Source of the DNA: Prochlorococcus sp. AG-363-A16
GTDB taxonomy: Bacteria > Cyanobacteriota > Cyanobacteriia > PCC-6307 > Cyanobiaceae
NCBI GenBank assembly: GCA_003280345.1
Contig: QCFB01000003.1
Coordinates: 1-64,000 of the forward strand
Length of the DNA: 64,000 bases
Direction of reading: 5' to 3'
Positions 1-11,150 of the stretch are shown piece after piece; position 1 is the first letter of the stretch, and every line of letters begins with the position of its first letter. A model generated the notes under the pieces. That model worked only from the letters and a program-made list of their open reading frames with translations. It searched no databases and was not told where the DNA came from. The position numbers and the translations under genes were made by a program.

Positions 1-342
1 GCAAACGAAGGGATCTAAAAGTAAGACTAAATGCTTATTAGAATCAATGTCCTGGAAGATATTTCCCACATTAAGTTCTTATATTGAAAGCAGATTATTC
101 GATATGAATTGACCAAAAATCTGCCTACTTATTGGTCAATTTAAATAATCCTGATAACCAAATGTCTTCAATATATCAATCCAAACTAGAATCAATATGA
201 AAATCTGCGGCTGGTCTCAGATAATTAAATTAGTGTATATAAGGCAAGTAAGCACAATCCATGCTGAATTATTTTATTTAAGATGCAAGAATATTGACAC
301 TTTCCAAAAGCTAGCCTCTTCATAAGACGAGCAATTCTAAAG

Positions 343-1080
343 ATGCCAACACATCGTCTACAAAAGTTGATTGCAGCGTCAGGGATGTGCTCAAGAAGAC
401 ATGCAGAGAAATTGTTAGTCGATTCACGTGTAAAGGTCAACGGGAAAGTGGCAAATCTAGGAGACAAAGCAGATCCAATCATGGATGAAGTTTTGGTCGA
501 CAACTCTCCAATTCCTCAAGCAAATGAATGCAAAGTAATTCTTTTAAATAAACCACTTGGAGTTATATGTAGTTGCCATGACCCTCACAACAGAAAAACA
601 GTTCTAGACCTCATTCCAAATAGATTACGCAAAGGTCTTTATCCTGTAGGGAGATTAGACCGTGATAGCAGAGGAGCGATTCTACTTACCAATATTGGAG
701 ATCTAACTCTTCGTTTAACTCATCCTAGATACTTACATTTAAAAACTTACAATGTTTGGCTCGAAGGAATTCCCTCAGACGAATCTCTAGACAAATGGAG
801 AAAAGGCTTAATCCTTGATGGGCGTCCAACAATGCCAGCCAAGATTGAAGTACTGCGATTCAAAAAGGCTCAAAGCCTGATAAAAGTTGTACTAGGTGAA
901 GGAAGAAATAGACAAATTCGAAGGATTGCTAGTCAGTTAGGTCATCCAGTAATTGACCTTAAAAGAACTGGAATTGCCAGTTTTAACCTTAATGACTTAA
1001 AAGAAGGTGAATGGAGAGACGTAGAACCAAATGAATGGCATCCCATCATCAGTCCTATAAAAACAAAAATGTCAGATTAA
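343..1080 (+). CDS. rluB: RsuA/RluB-family pseudouridine synthase (S4 domain + GRLDRDSRG catalytic motif)
   Basis: ORF with N-terminal S4-like RLQKLIAASGMCSRRHAEKLL and catalytic PVGRLDRDSRGAILLTNIGDL. Confidence 0.85.
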   Translation: MPTHRLQKLIAASGMCSRRHAEKLLVDSRVKVNGKVANLGDKADPIMDEVLVDNSPIPQANECKVILLNKPLGVICSCHDPHNRKTVLDLIPNRLRKGLYPVGRLDRDSRGAILLTNIGDLTLRLTHPRYLHLKTYNVWLEGIPSDESLDKWRKGLILDGRPTMPAKIEVLRFKKAQSLIKVVLGEGRNRQIRRIASQLGHPVIDLKRTGIASFNLNDLKEGEWRDVEPNEWHPIISPIKTKMSD

Positions 1081-2003
1081 TGAGAATTAATTCGCCATGG
1101 CTGAACCGAAAAAACAAATCAATGGATGAAAATAATTCGCCAAAAATTTTAGAAAATTCATTTTTGAAAGCTGGTCAAATATTAAAGCGACGAAGACTTG
1201 AATATGGAATTAGCCGCAATGATCTTGGAGTTAAAACACGTATTTCTACGACAGTATTAGAAGCCATAGAGGAAGGTTGGGTTAATAAACTTCCAGAGAG
1301 GGCTTACTTAGCCTCAATGCTAATCATTCTCGAAAATCAACTAAATCTTGAAAGAGGCAGTCTCAAAGGAGCTCTAATAGAAACGAAAGAGGCAAAGGAA
1401 GCAACAATTGTAAGAACATTTATACCTGAAAGTATTGATTTATTTACAACCTGGCAAGGATCTGCAGCTTACATTTCTCTAATGCTTTTAAGCATATTAT
1501 TGCTAAATAATCATCAAAGAAATATAGCCATCTCGAATAATCAAACAATAAGCCCTATCATGCAAACAAAGAAACATATAGCCAGTTCAAAACAAGTTAT
1601 ATCTAATCAAGAGTCTAAACAACCAATCAATCAAATACCAAAAACTAAGAGGTTTACTCCATGGATAGTCTTCAAAAATATGTTTAATAAAGCTTTAAAT
1701 TTAAACAAAACCGAAACTTTAATAATTAATTTAATTAATCCAAGCAAGTTAACTGTAAAAGAGTTAAAAGGAGGGTATCAAGCTAATTTAAGCAGAGTAA
1801 GTGGTGAAATTAAATTAAATATAACACCACCAGTAGTCATCACTGTAAATCCCCCTCCAACTTCCAAAGACTCTATTACTTGGAAAGGTAGCAGATACAT
1901 TCCAAGTTCTAATGATGAAGGTGTCTATAGGCTCGACGAAAATTTTAATAAAGAAGCTGCATCATCAAAGCTTCTACCCCAAAAAATACCTCGCTCACCA
2001 TAA
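1080..2003 (+). CDS. RodZ-like protein: N-terminal helix-turn-helix (HTH_25-like), one TM segment, C-terminal domain
   Basis: GQILKRRRLEYGISRNDLGVKTRISTTVLEAIEEG HTH; TM AAYISLMLLSILLL; ATG at 1080 overlaps the preceding stop (TAATG). Confidence 0.65.
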   Translation: MRINSPWLNRKNKSMDENNSPKILENSFLKAGQILKRRRLEYGISRNDLGVKTRISTTVLEAIEEGWVNKLPERAYLASMLIILENQLNLERGSLKGALIETKEAKEATIVRTFIPESIDLFTTWQGSAAYISLMLLSILLLNNHQRNIAISNNQTISPIMQTKKHIASSKQVISNQESKQPINQIPKTKRFTPWIVFKNMFNKALNLNKTETLIINLINPSKLTVKELKGGYQANLSRVSGEIKLNITPPVVITVNPPPTSKDSITWKGSRYIPSSNDEGVYRLDENFNKEAASSKLLPQKIPRSP

Positions 2004-3487
2004 AGTTTTAACGAGTCAAAAAAGTAAGCATTAAAAGCATCTAATCGCCATCGCCAATTGCTTACAATTGAGCCGGGTTTATTAAACCGGGCATCATCAT
2101 CTAGACAAAGTATATCCTGTAAAGGAGCGACAAATAATTTAGCTTTTGACGCTAAGCCAATCTCAAGCAACTGCCAACATGGCTGACCAAATTCATTCTT
2201 AATTTCTTCAAATACTCTCTCCCGAACTTCTTCATTGAGACTTTTCCACCAACCAAGAGTTGTGGGGTTGTCGTGAGTCCCTGTATAAGCAACCCAAGCA
2301 TTCCCATGGAAATTCTCAGGAAGGTGCGGGTTACATAAGTCTCCATCAAAAGCGAACTGAAGTATCTTCATTCCAGGAAGAGAGAATTGAGTTCTTAACT
2401 CTTCGACGCCTGAAGTAATTATTCCCAAATCTTCGGCAACTAAAGGGATTCTCCCATTACAGTCATCTCTTAACAGCTCAAGCAACTCTGAACCAGGAGA
2501 AGGCAACCACTCCCCATCTTCAGCAGTTTCTTTATCTCCTGGTACTGACCAATACGAATATAAAGCTCGAAAATGATCAAGGCGCAACAAGTCCATTTGC
2601 TGCCAATGGCGAGCAAATCTGCTTCTCCACCAACGAAATTCTGAATTTTGGTGGTTTTTCCAACGATAAACAGGAGTTCCCCACAGCTGACCTGTATTTG
2701 AGAAATAATCTGGCGGAACTCCGCTTTGAAATTCTAATTCTCCTTCTGGAAAAACTGAAAAGAGTGAGCGATTACTCCAAACATCTGCACTATCTCTAGA
2801 AACGTAAAAAGGCAAATCTCCAAATAGCAAAACACCAAGTTCTCTTGCCTGCATCCTTAAAACCTGCCATTGCCTATCAAGATGCCACTGCAACAAACGA
2901 TGCTCTAACAAATTATTCTGATGCTGATTTTTCCAGCTATTCAAAGAACTCTCTTCACGCAAAGAAAACTTTTCAGGCCACTGCCACCATGGCAACCCTT
3001 GAAACTGACGACGTAACTCCATAAAAGAGGCATGATCTTCAAGCCAAAACTGTTCACGACACCAATCATCAAAAGCCAAGTGTCTTTCAGAACCTTGATT
3101 AGCCCAACCTTCTAGCAGTAGACGTCCCAATGTTTTGCTGCGTAAATCTGCCAAATCAAAATCAACGAAATGTGTTTGCCCCTCTAAAGCAACAGGAAGT
3201 TCATCCATTAGAGATGAATCGAGGAATCCCTGTTCAACAAGATCATCTACATCTAAGAACCATGGGTTGTAAGCAAAACTTGAAGGAGAGCTATATGGAG
3301 AGCCTGTTGAATCGGGTGGGGCAAGGGGCAAAAATTGCCAAACACCAATTCCATTGCAAGCTAGATATTTCAACCAATTGCGTGCAGGCGCACCAAAGCT
3401 TCCACATACTGGACTATTAGGTAAAGCAGTTGGATGGAGAAGAACTCCGGTAGCACCTGCTAATACTTGATTGGACTCAACCATCAT
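1925..3487 (-). CDS. malQ: 4-alpha-glucanotransferase (amylomaltase)
   Basis: GVLLHPTALPNSPVCGSFG, LGVLLFGDLPFYVSRDSADVW, LRLDHFRALYSYWSVP, VAEDLGIITSGVEELR are GH77 motifs. Confidence 0.95.
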   Translation of the reverse strand: MMVESNQVLAGATGVLLHPTALPNSPVCGSFGAPARNWLKYLACNGIGVWQFLPLAPPDSTGSPYSSPSSFAYNPWFLDVDDLVEQGFLDSSLMDELPVALEGQTHFVDFDLADLRSKTLGRLLLEGWANQGSERHLAFDDWCREQFWLEDHASFMELRRQFQGLPWWQWPEKFSLREESSLNSWKNQHQNNLLEHRLLQWHLDRQWQVLRMQARELGVLLFGDLPFYVSRDSADVWSNRSLFSVFPEGELEFQSGVPPDYFSNTGQLWGTPVYRWKNHQNSEFRWWRSRFARHWQQMDLLRLDHFRALYSYWSVPGDKETAEDGEWLPSPGSELLELLRDDCNGRIPLVAEDLGIITSGVEELRTQFSLPGMKILQFAFDGDLCNPHLPENFHGNAWVAYTGTHDNPTTLGWWKSLNEEVRERVFEEIKNEFGQPCWQLLEIGLASKAKLFVAPLQDILCLDDDARFNKPGSIVSNWRWRLDAFNAYFFDSLKLYGERGIFWGRSFDDAASLLKFSSSL

Positions 3488-3722
3488 GAATTAGAAGAAA
3501 AAGAAAATCAAAGACAATCAAATAGAGTCTGTATTCTCTATGTTATTTAAACTCAATTGGAGAAGCTTTTTATGCCAATGATAATGGCGTAGAAGCTCTT
3601 GGCTGGGTTATTTCGTCAAAAATAGTCAAATCAAAACCAGTCAGGAAAATAATTTTCCAAATTTATCTAATTAATTCCATGGTCATGAATATTTGAGGTA
3701 ATTAAAACTTAAAATCAAAAGT

Positions 3723-4694
3723 ATGAAGGAAACTGCTCGCAAGAATACAAAGCCGCTGACTCCATCCATTCCTTGGTTGGGTAACTATCCAGGTCGAGCA
3801 CTTCATCGTATTGGAACTGCGCTCGCAGGGGCTTGGATTGTAAGCACAACATTGAACATAATATGGCCAGTCCCTGACCAAGTTGAAATTATCGGATCTA
3901 GCATTGAAAGAAATATAAGAAACACCCCCATTCCCTCAGAACCAATAAGTATCCTACTAATTTTGACAAACAACAAAAGCATTGAAAACCTGAATAATAA
4001 ATCAGGAAAAAATAGCATAGACAAAATAGATAGCTTATTACTAATAAAGTTTGAACCCAAAGGAATAATAACTGTAATCCAAGTTCCAACTGATGCTGAA
4101 ATCACCCTTCCAGAAGAAGAAGATTTCGGCTTACTTTCTTCAGCATATAACAATGGTGGAGTTGCTCTTACAGCTGATTTGATAAAGCTAGCAGTCGATC
4201 TCTCACCAAAGGCACCTCAACGTTATGCAGTTACAAATATAGAAGTCCTTAGAGAAATTGTAGAGGGCCTTGGAGGAATAAAAGTTGAGTTGAAACCAGA
4301 ATTATTGAAGGAGGCTATTAAAGATCAAAATAGTATAGAGGTTTCTACTGTGACTAAAAAAATTGACGGAGATTTTGCAAAGAATCTATATATATTAAGA
4401 GACAAACTATATTCTCCAATCACAAAGTTAAATAGGAGAGAGGCTATAATAAAAGGAATTTTAATTAAAATAACAACGTCAAGAGGTCTAGGCAAACTAA
4501 AACTTATTCAACGAAAAGTTTCCAAAAAAATCAAAACAAATCTTACAAAAAATGAATTCAATAGTTTACTTTCAATTGCATTAAATAAAAATAGGTCTAT
4601 TGTTTTCCGCCAGATTCCTCTAGTAAAGATAAATATAACAAGGGAAAAACTTAAAGATATAAATAGATTTAGCGAGCAAAGATTGTCTCAGTGA
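3723..4694 (+). CDS. LytR-CpsA-Psr (LCP) family protein
   Basis: N-terminal TM followed by LLIKFEPKGIITVIQVPTDAEI and YAVTNIEVLREIVEGLGGIKVEL, LCP-like pattern. Confidence 0.7.
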   Translation: MKETARKNTKPLTPSIPWLGNYPGRALHRIGTALAGAWIVSTTLNIIWPVPDQVEIIGSSIERNIRNTPIPSEPISILLILTNNKSIENLNNKSGKNSIDKIDSLLLIKFEPKGIITVIQVPTDAEITLPEEEDFGLLSSAYNNGGVALTADLIKLAVDLSPKAPQRYAVTNIEVLREIVEGLGGIKVELKPELLKEAIKDQNSIEVSTVTKKIDGDFAKNLYILRDKLYSPITKLNRREAIIKGILIKITTSRGLGKLKLIQRKVSKKIKTNLTKNEFNSLLSIALNKNRSIVFRQIPLVKINITREKLKDINRFSEQRLSQ

Positions 4695-4703
4695 AGACAC
4701 ACT

Positions 4704-5243
4704 CTAATTATCCATCAATTTATAGAACCTAGAACGAGCTATAGAGACTACATGCTCGAGATTAGTATCATCTGTAGGAACAAAGATATGTTGAGATTTA
4801 TCATCAGCTTGATAGTCACCTGCAAGGCAACCGCACCAAGGCAAGCCATCTAGCCTTCGGTCATGTTGTCTCCAAGTTCCTCCGATTTGCAAAATTCCTA
4901 TAAGAGGCACAGAAAGCACTTTGCAAAGAGCCACATAGGCTGCCGCCATCCCAGGAATATCTCCAGTATCTAATGGGGAGACCATCAATAGCGTTGGCTG
5001 TCGCCATGCAGCCAGTGCCTCTAACCAGCTTCCTTCATCGGGGATCAAAAGGGCAGGATCACCAACCAACTGAACCAAGCCCTCTTCATTAGGCAAGCAA
5101 TTCAGGACTTGCTTAGGAGAAGAAGAGCATGAAAATTGGATAAGATCTCCTCCCCAGGACTGGGAAAGAGCACTCCTTCCGGCCCTCATTTGATGACTTG
5201 GCCAGTTTCCAGTGCTAACTAAAAAAGGTTTATGAGGCATCAT
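4704..5243 (-). CDS. conserved cyanobacterial hypothetical protein
   Basis: 179-aa ORF with coding-like composition between two core genes. Confidence 0.7.
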   Translation of the reverse strand: MMPHKPFLVSTGNWPSHQMRAGRSALSQSWGGDLIQFSCSSSPKQVLNCLPNEEGLVQLVGDPALLIPDEGSWLEALAAWRQPTLLMVSPLDTGDIPGMAAAYVALCKVLSVPLIGILQIGGTWRQHDRRLDGLPWCGCLAGDYQADDKSQHIFVPTDDTNLEHVVSIARSRFYKLMDN

Positions 5244-5324
5244 CTTTTCAAAATAACCATAACGTGATTAAAAAAAAATTGTTGTTGTAGCCATCACAGC
5301 ACTACGATTGGTATACAGCAGATA

Positions 5325-6338
5325 TTGCTTGCGGGCACCGTGACAATTTTTCAAACCGCAGCACGTACTGATCAGGAGAACCTCAGCCATAACGACACAA
5401 GAAGGCTGAGGATCTTCAGCGGAACATCAAACCCTCATTTAGCTAAAGAGATAGCTCATTATTTAGGGATTACTGATGGACCTCTTGTTTGCAAAAGATT
5501 TGCTGATGGTGAGCTTTACGTACAAATACAACAATCAATTCGTGGTTGTGATGTCTTTCTAATACAACCTACATGTGCGCCAGTTAATGACAACCTAATG
5601 GAGCTCATGATCATGGTCGATGCATGTAAACGTGCATCAGCAAGACAGATAACTGCTGTAATCCCTTATTACGGATATGCACGGGCGGATCGCAAAACAG
5701 CTGGTAGAGAATCAATAACCGCGAAACTTACTGCCAACCTACTTGTTTCGTCTGGAGTAGATCGAGTTCTTGCAATGGACCTCCATTCAGCACAAATCCA
5801 GGGATATTTTGACATCCCTTGTGACCATATTTATGGGTCTCCGGTATTAGTTGACTATCTCTCAACAAAAGACTTGGGAGAGATCGTAGTTGTATCTCCT
5901 GATGTAGGAGGAGTTGCAAGAGCTAGAGCTTTTGCAAAACAAATGAAAGATGCTCCATTGGCAATTATTGACAAACGTCGATCAGCTCACAACGTTGCAG
6001 AAAGTCTCACAGTTATTGGAGATGTAGCAGGAAAAACAGCAATACTTATCGACGACATGATTGATACTGGAGGAACCATTTGTAATGGAGCAGAACTTCT
6101 TAGGAAAGAAGGTGCCAAAAGAGTAATAGCATGCGCCTCTCATGCTGTATTTTCTCCACCTGCAAGTGAAAGATTATCTAAAGAAGGCCTATTTGAAAAA
6201 GTTATAGTTACTAATAGTATTCCAATTAAACAAAAACAAAATTTTCAACAATTAGAGGTATTGTCAGTAGCAAATATGTTGGGTGAAGCAATTTGGCGAA
6301 TTCATGAGGAAAGCTCAGTAAGCTCAATGTTTCGCTAA
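5325..6338 (+). CDS. prs: ribose-phosphate pyrophosphokinase
   Basis: LRIFSGTSNPHLAKEIAHYLG, YYGYARADRKTAGRESITAKL, DMIDTGGTICNGAELL PRPP-binding motif. Confidence 0.97.
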   Translation: MLAGTVTIFQTAARTDQENLSHNDTRRLRIFSGTSNPHLAKEIAHYLGITDGPLVCKRFADGELYVQIQQSIRGCDVFLIQPTCAPVNDNLMELMIMVDACKRASARQITAVIPYYGYARADRKTAGRESITAKLTANLLVSSGVDRVLAMDLHSAQIQGYFDIPCDHIYGSPVLVDYLSTKDLGEIVVVSPDVGGVARARAFAKQMKDAPLAIIDKRRSAHNVAESLTVIGDVAGKTAILIDDMIDTGGTICNGAELLRKEGAKRVIACASHAVFSPPASERLSKEGLFEKVIVTNSIPIKQKQNFQQLEVLSVANMLGEAIWRIHEESSVSSMFR

Positions 6339-6430
6339 ATCAAAGAATTAGTTATCCAATAAAATGGAAATATTCTCGGAATAGTCGAACTGATTTTCTG
6401 TAAAAATGAAACCACTTAATAATATTTAGA

Positions 6431-9070
6431 TCATGAATCTATTAAATCAACTACTTCTCTAGTATTTGAAGATAGGTTTTCCTTAGAAAGCTTTCTAATT
6501 GCTTTAGACATAGCATTTCGATTTATAGGGACATAACTCCGCCACCGACTAAAAACTTTTGCCAAGCGAGAGGCCGTAATTGGGTTTCTGCTATCAATAG
6601 AACAAATTTGCTCAGCCATAAACATATATCCACTTCCATCTTGTGAATGAAAAGCCTTTGTATTTGAGGCGAATCCGCCTAATACTGCGCGAATTGAATT
6701 TGGAGCAATTGGATCAAATCTAGGATGTGATAATAAGGATCTAACTCGATCCAAAGCATCTGGCCTTGGAGTGGAAGCTTCTAAGGCAAACCAAGTATCA
6801 AGAATTATCGGATGATTTTTCCAACGCCTATAAAAGTTATTAAAAGCAATTTCCCTTTCATTGCAATCAATTGGTTGCAATGCGTTTAGAGCAGCTCTAG
6901 CCAAAGTCATCGATCCACTATCTATCGCATTTAACGCTTGTTTGCGAATTTCATGGTCTCCAGCCAATGCTAGCCAACTCCAAAAGATCTCATTAATCTT
7001 TCTCTCTCCACATCCATGTGGCCACTCAAAACTTATTGCTAAAAGGTTTCTATCTAACAACGGGCTCAAAGAATCTAAAAGTTTCTTTCCTAGAAATGAT
7101 TTAAAATATATTATTGCCTCATACAAACCAATTGGATCAGCTGGTTGTTGAAAAGCTTCCAATTCAGATAATCCAGGAATTTGGAGCAAAGTGGCTAGGG
7201 TAGTCTGATCTTGATTTGACATTGTTTGTATAAGTTTCTCAAAGACTTTATATAAACTCTCCTCTAGTTTATATTCAGGAGTGGAATTTGCTCTGGCAAT
7301 AATTACTTCTCGAATAAGTGACTGTGCAGCTTCCCAGCGAGAAAATGGATCATCATCTGACTGCAATAAGAGTAAAGATTCTTCTCGGGAAAGATCAGAT
7401 TTCCATTTAACTGGAGCAGTAAAATTCCTAAAGGCTGATACAACAGGGGCAGATGATGTTTTAGGTAGACCTTCAATTATCAACTCTTGTTTAGGTTTAT
7501 CCAAAACAAACAATTTTGCCTCTCCAATCCGCCCATTGGAATTAACTAAAGCAAAAGCTACCGGAATTACAAATGAATCTTCCTTACTCTTATTCTTGTC
7601 TTGTAAAGATGGTGCAAATTGCTGAAAGGTTAAGGTTAATTGCCCTTCCTGCGCATCCCAATTTCTACTAATAGAAACTTGTGGGGTTCCAGGTTGAGAA
7701 TACCAAAGAAAAAACTGATCAATATCAAAATTAAGCTCCTCATTAAAATTACAAGCCCCATCCACTATGGCTTTTACAAAATCTTCTGTTGTAACAGCAC
7801 ATCCATCAAAACGTTCTATAAAAAGTTCAATACCTGCCATAAATCCTTCTGCACCAATCAATGTCTGAAGCATTCGAATCAACTCTGCTCCTTTCTCATA
7901 AATAGTTGTCGTATAAAAGTTATCAATCGCTACATATTTAGTTGGCTTCACAGGATGAGCAGTTGGTCCAGCATCTTCACGAAATTGAGTATTCCTAAGA
8001 AATCGAACATCTTGTATACGTTTTACAGAAGCTGAATGCATATCTGACGTAAAACACTGATCTCTAAATACTGTCAGTCCTTCCTTTAAAGAAAGCTGAA
8101 ACCAATCTCTACATGTAATTCTATTGCCAGTCCAATTATGGAAATATTCATGGGCTATTACTCCTTCAATCCTTTCAAGTTCATCGTCAGTAGCGATTTC
8201 CGAATTAGCTAAAACAAGTTTCGAATTAAATATATTTAAGCTTTTATTCTCCATTGCACCCATATTAAAATGTCTAACAGCGACAATATTATATTCATCT
8301 AAATCATACTCAAGACCATATACCAATTCATCCCATTTCATCGCTCTAATTAAAGATTCTATAGCATGTTGTGTATATTTTTCATCGCCATGTTCAACAT
8401 ACAAATTAATAGATATTCGCCTCCCAGATTTAGATTTATATTCCGCACTGACATCAATAAGATCTGCCGCAACCAAAGCAAATAGATAAGAAGGTTTTGG
8501 GAAAGGGTCCTCCCAATAAACCTCATGTCTGGACGAATTATTTTTTACTGCTCTTGCATAGATTTGGTTGCCATTTGATATAAGTACAGGGTATTTCTCC
8601 CTCTCAGCTTCTATTCTGACCTTATAAGTGCTTAATACGTCTGGCCTATCAGGGTGAAAACAAATTCTCCTGAATCCCTCAGCCTCACACTGTGTAGTCA
8701 ACATTTTGTCGCTAGAGTAAAGCCCTTCCAGTGAAGTATTACTAAAAGGGTCTAACCTTGTTTTTAAATTGAGCTTAAATGGCTTTTCTGGAGTTTTAAG
8801 TATAACCAACTTGTCACTGTCTATAAAATAAGAATCACACTCCAAGTCAATTCCATTTAACGATATTGAATCTAATTGCAAGTCAACTCCTTGTAAGATT
8901 AGTGGCTGTAAAGTACAAAATAAAGGCTCTATATATAAAGTGCTCTCTACATCAACATGCTTTTCATGTAGAGAGAAATCTAGCTCAATCTTAGGGATTA
9001 GAAATGGATATGGAGCGTAATCGGAAAGGCTGATTGCTTTTTTCTTTGACATATACTTAAGCTGGGGCAA
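6431..9070 (-). CDS. pepN: aminopeptidase N (M1 family); start may be 9052
   Basis: GAMEN motif (FNMGAMENKSLNIFN) and HEYFHNWTGNR zinc site. Confidence 0.97.
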   Translation of the reverse strand: MPQLKYMSKKKAISLSDYAPYPFLIPKIELDFSLHEKHVDVESTLYIEPLFCTLQPLILQGVDLQLDSISLNGIDLECDSYFIDSDKLVILKTPEKPFKLNLKTRLDPFSNTSLEGLYSSDKMLTTQCEAEGFRRICFHPDRPDVLSTYKVRIEAEREKYPVLISNGNQIYARAVKNNSSRHEVYWEDPFPKPSYLFALVAADLIDVSAEYKSKSGRRISINLYVEHGDEKYTQHAIESLIRAMKWDELVYGLEYDLDEYNIVAVRHFNMGAMENKSLNIFNSKLVLANSEIATDDELERIEGVIAHEYFHNWTGNRITCRDWFQLSLKEGLTVFRDQCFTSDMHSASVKRIQDVRFLRNTQFREDAGPTAHPVKPTKYVAIDNFYTTTIYEKGAELIRMLQTLIGAEGFMAGIELFIERFDGCAVTTEDFVKAIVDGACNFNEELNFDIDQFFLWYSQPGTPQVSISRNWDAQEGQLTLTFQQFAPSLQDKNKSKEDSFVIPVAFALVNSNGRIGEAKLFVLDKPKQELIIEGLPKTSSAPVVSAFRNFTAPVKWKSDLSREESLLLLQSDDDPFSRWEAAQSLIREVIIARANSTPEYKLEESLYKVFEKLIQTMSNQDQTTLATLLQIPGLSELEAFQQPADPIGLYEAIIYFKSFLGKKLLDSLSPLLDRNLLAISFEWPHGCGERKINEIFWSWLALAGDHEIRKQALNAIDSGSMTLARAALNALQPIDCNEREIAFNNFYRRWKNHPIILDTWFALEASTPRPDALDRVRSLLSHPRFDPIAPNSIRAVLGGFASNTKAFHSQDGSGYMFMAEQICSIDSRNPITASRLAKVFSRWRSYVPINRNAMSKAIRKLSKENLSSNTREVVDLIDS

Positions 9071-9119
9071 AAAGCAAGGAATAACAATCTTTTGAATTGA
9101 TTTTAATCAAAAGATTATA

Positions 9120-9205
9120 AGATAATTGAACAAATAGTTCAATTATCTGTATTTAAAGGTCCAAGTAAATACTTTGTCTTGATTTTCATCAAGACAAAGT
9201 ATTTA
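9120..9205. repeat. two adjacent perfect inverted repeats (12-bp arms 9120-9131/9137-9148; 17-bp arms 9166-9182/9189-9205)
   Basis: AGATAATTGAAC-aaata-GTTCAATTATCT and TAAATACTTTGTCTTGA-ttttca-TCAAGACAAAGTATTTA; the second overlaps the stop codon of the lipoprotein gene and is a likely terminator. Confidence 0.85.
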
Positions 9206-9640
9206 TAATTTTCCACCCTCATTTTGTTTTCGAAGTGCGTCCTGAACCTTTTCCTTTACATCGTCTGGGACCTGTTTAGGGCAGTACTGCAAAGCACCAG
9301 TAACTATCTGGAACTCAGCTCCACTAAAAAGCTGTTTATTAGTTAGTTTCTCTTCTCCTGCAGAAACAACGAAGCCTCCATGCCTACCATTTAGAACTTG
9401 TGCATAAGTTGCTGCTGCAATACCAACCGCCTTAGGGAACTCAATCCCTGCAGATCTAGCATTACAAAGATATGAGGCGCCAATACCCCTATACAAGAAA
9501 ATTTCCTCTGTGGTTGCAGGCGATAGCTTTTTAGAATTAGCTTCTGACTGGGCCGAGGAGCCACAGCTTGCAAGGGCTAAAGGAACTAGTAAAAAAGGAG
9601 TTGCTAGTACCTTGCCTAGACGACTTGAAAAGGTTCCCAA
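9203..9640 (-). CDS. putative lipoprotein, conserved hypothetical
   Basis: Signal peptide with lipobox LALASC; 145 aa. Confidence 0.65.
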   Translation of the reverse strand: MGTFSSRLGKVLATPFLLVPLALASCGSSAQSEANSKKLSPATTEEIFLYRGIGASYLCNARSAGIEFPKAVGIAAATYAQVLNGRHGGFVVSAGEEKLTNKQLFSGAEFQIVTGALQYCPKQVPDDVKEKVQDALRKQNEGGKL

Positions 9641-9955
9641 CGGATTGAAAGTGAATATTCAGTAATGGTGGCTAAACCCACCAATGTTTAGCTCAACAAT
9701 GATTACATGTTTTTCGAAATAGGTCTATTCGGAAAGCTAGCCAATGAAAGAGATGACATGAATCAAATTAATTTATAGATTAATGGTTGATCAACTAATT
9801 ACAACCTTAGAAGAAATTTGCTCTGAACTAATGGGTTACCACTGCCTCATTAAGGCTAAATTCAGGAAAATAATCTTCAACAATCCATTAATTGTTCTAT
9901 AAATCGATACAAAGCCCGATAATGTATCTCTCAACTTTGAAAGGCGTTTGACGCT

Positions 9956-11101
9956 TTGGATGGGGTCAAAGTAAATAAGCGGCAGCACCTACAGCTGCTA
10001 CTTGTGGCAGCTCGCCACCATCTCTCAAGAGGAGATTTGAGATCGCTTGTTCAATATCTTGAGAACGAAGAGTGTGGTTTCGATGTAACTCTCCAAGTCT
10101 CAGAGCCAAGCGAGAATCCAGAACTACTCGAACTCCATAGATTAGTAGCTATCCCTGCTCTAATAAAACTTTCACCAGGTCCCAAGCAAATTTTTGCAGG
10201 TAGTAGCATTTCTCAGCAAGTCAGAAGTTGGTTGCCAAGATGGCAACAAGAAAGAGTAATTAGCAGGTTAGGGCTTAGTTTGAGACCTACAGAACTAGAT
10301 GGGCGAAGAACTCAAAAGGAATTACAATTAGAAGATGAGTTGTTGGGATTGAAACAAGAGAATGAGACTCTGATCAACCGAATAAATTCTCAGGAAAGTC
10401 TGTTAAGGATGGTTGCGCATGAATTGAGGACTCCTCTTACGGCAGCCGCCTTAGCTGTTCAAAGTCAACAACTAGGTCAAATTGATACTAAAAAATTTCA
10501 AGATGTCATTAAGAGGCGTCTTGATGAAATAGAGGTGCTCTCTAAGGACCTTCTAGAAGTTGGGAGCACCAAATGGGAAGATCTTTTCAACCCTCAAAGT
10601 CTTGATTTAGCCAATGTTTCTGCAGAAGCAATCCTTGAGCTGGAGAAACTATGGCTAAAAAGAGGAATTGGCATAAATACGGATATTCCCTTAGACCTGC
10701 CCAAAGTTTTTGCAGATCAACGTCGAATGAAGCAGGTTTTATTGAACCTCATTGAAAACGCCCTGAAATTTACAGAAAGTGGTGGGAAAATCTCAATAAA
10801 GATGTTGCACAGAACGAGTCAATGGGTAGAGGTAAGTGTTTGTGATAATGGGCCAGGAGTGCCCCTAGAAGAACAGCAAAGAATATTTCTTGATCGAGTT
10901 CGGCTGCCTCAAACATCAACCCTCACGAAAGGCTTTGGGATTGGTCTTTCTGTCTGCAGACGGTTAGTAGAAGTGCATGGTGGAAGAATTTGGGTTGTAT
11001 CCCAACCTGGGGAAGGAGCCTGCTTTTACTTCACTGTTCCAGTTTGGCAAGGACAAAGCAAGGAAGAGTTGGCCTTGACGGAGGGTGATCCTGGCCCGTA
11101 A
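9956..11101 (+). CDS. sasA: circadian clock-output-type histidine kinase with N-terminal KaiB-like domain
   Basis: KaiB-like N-terminus ([25 protein letters not shown]...), H-box [15 protein letters not shown]-box [16 protein letters not shown]-box [19 protein letters not shown]. Confidence 0.9.
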   Translation: MDGVKVNKRQHLQLLLVAARHHLSRGDLRSLVQYLENEECGFDVTLQVSEPSENPELLELHRLVAIPALIKLSPGPKQIFAGSSISQQVRSWLPRWQQERVISRLGLSLRPTELDGRRTQKELQLEDELLGLKQENETLINRINSQESLLRMVAHELRTPLTAAALAVQSQQLGQIDTKKFQDVIKRRLDEIEVLSKDLLEVGSTKWEDLFNPQSLDLANVSAEAILELEKLWLKRGIGINTDIPLDLPKVFADQRRMKQVLLNLIENALKFTESGGKISIKMLHRTSQWVEVSVCDNGPGVPLEEQQRIFLDRVRLPQTSTLTKGFGIGLSVCRRLVEVHGGRIWVVSQPGEGACFYFTVPVWQGQSKEELALTEGDPGP

Positions 11102-11150
11102 CTTCAAGTGTGATCTTAGGGACACTTGTCTCTAAAAAGATCACGGCCTC

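Noticed and set aside
225-503. 92-aa - strand ORF at the left end
   Set aside because: Mostly antisense to the start of the pseudouridine synthase gene
6861-8489. Several + strand ORFs inside pepN
   Set aside because: pepN is unambiguous; these are antisense shadows
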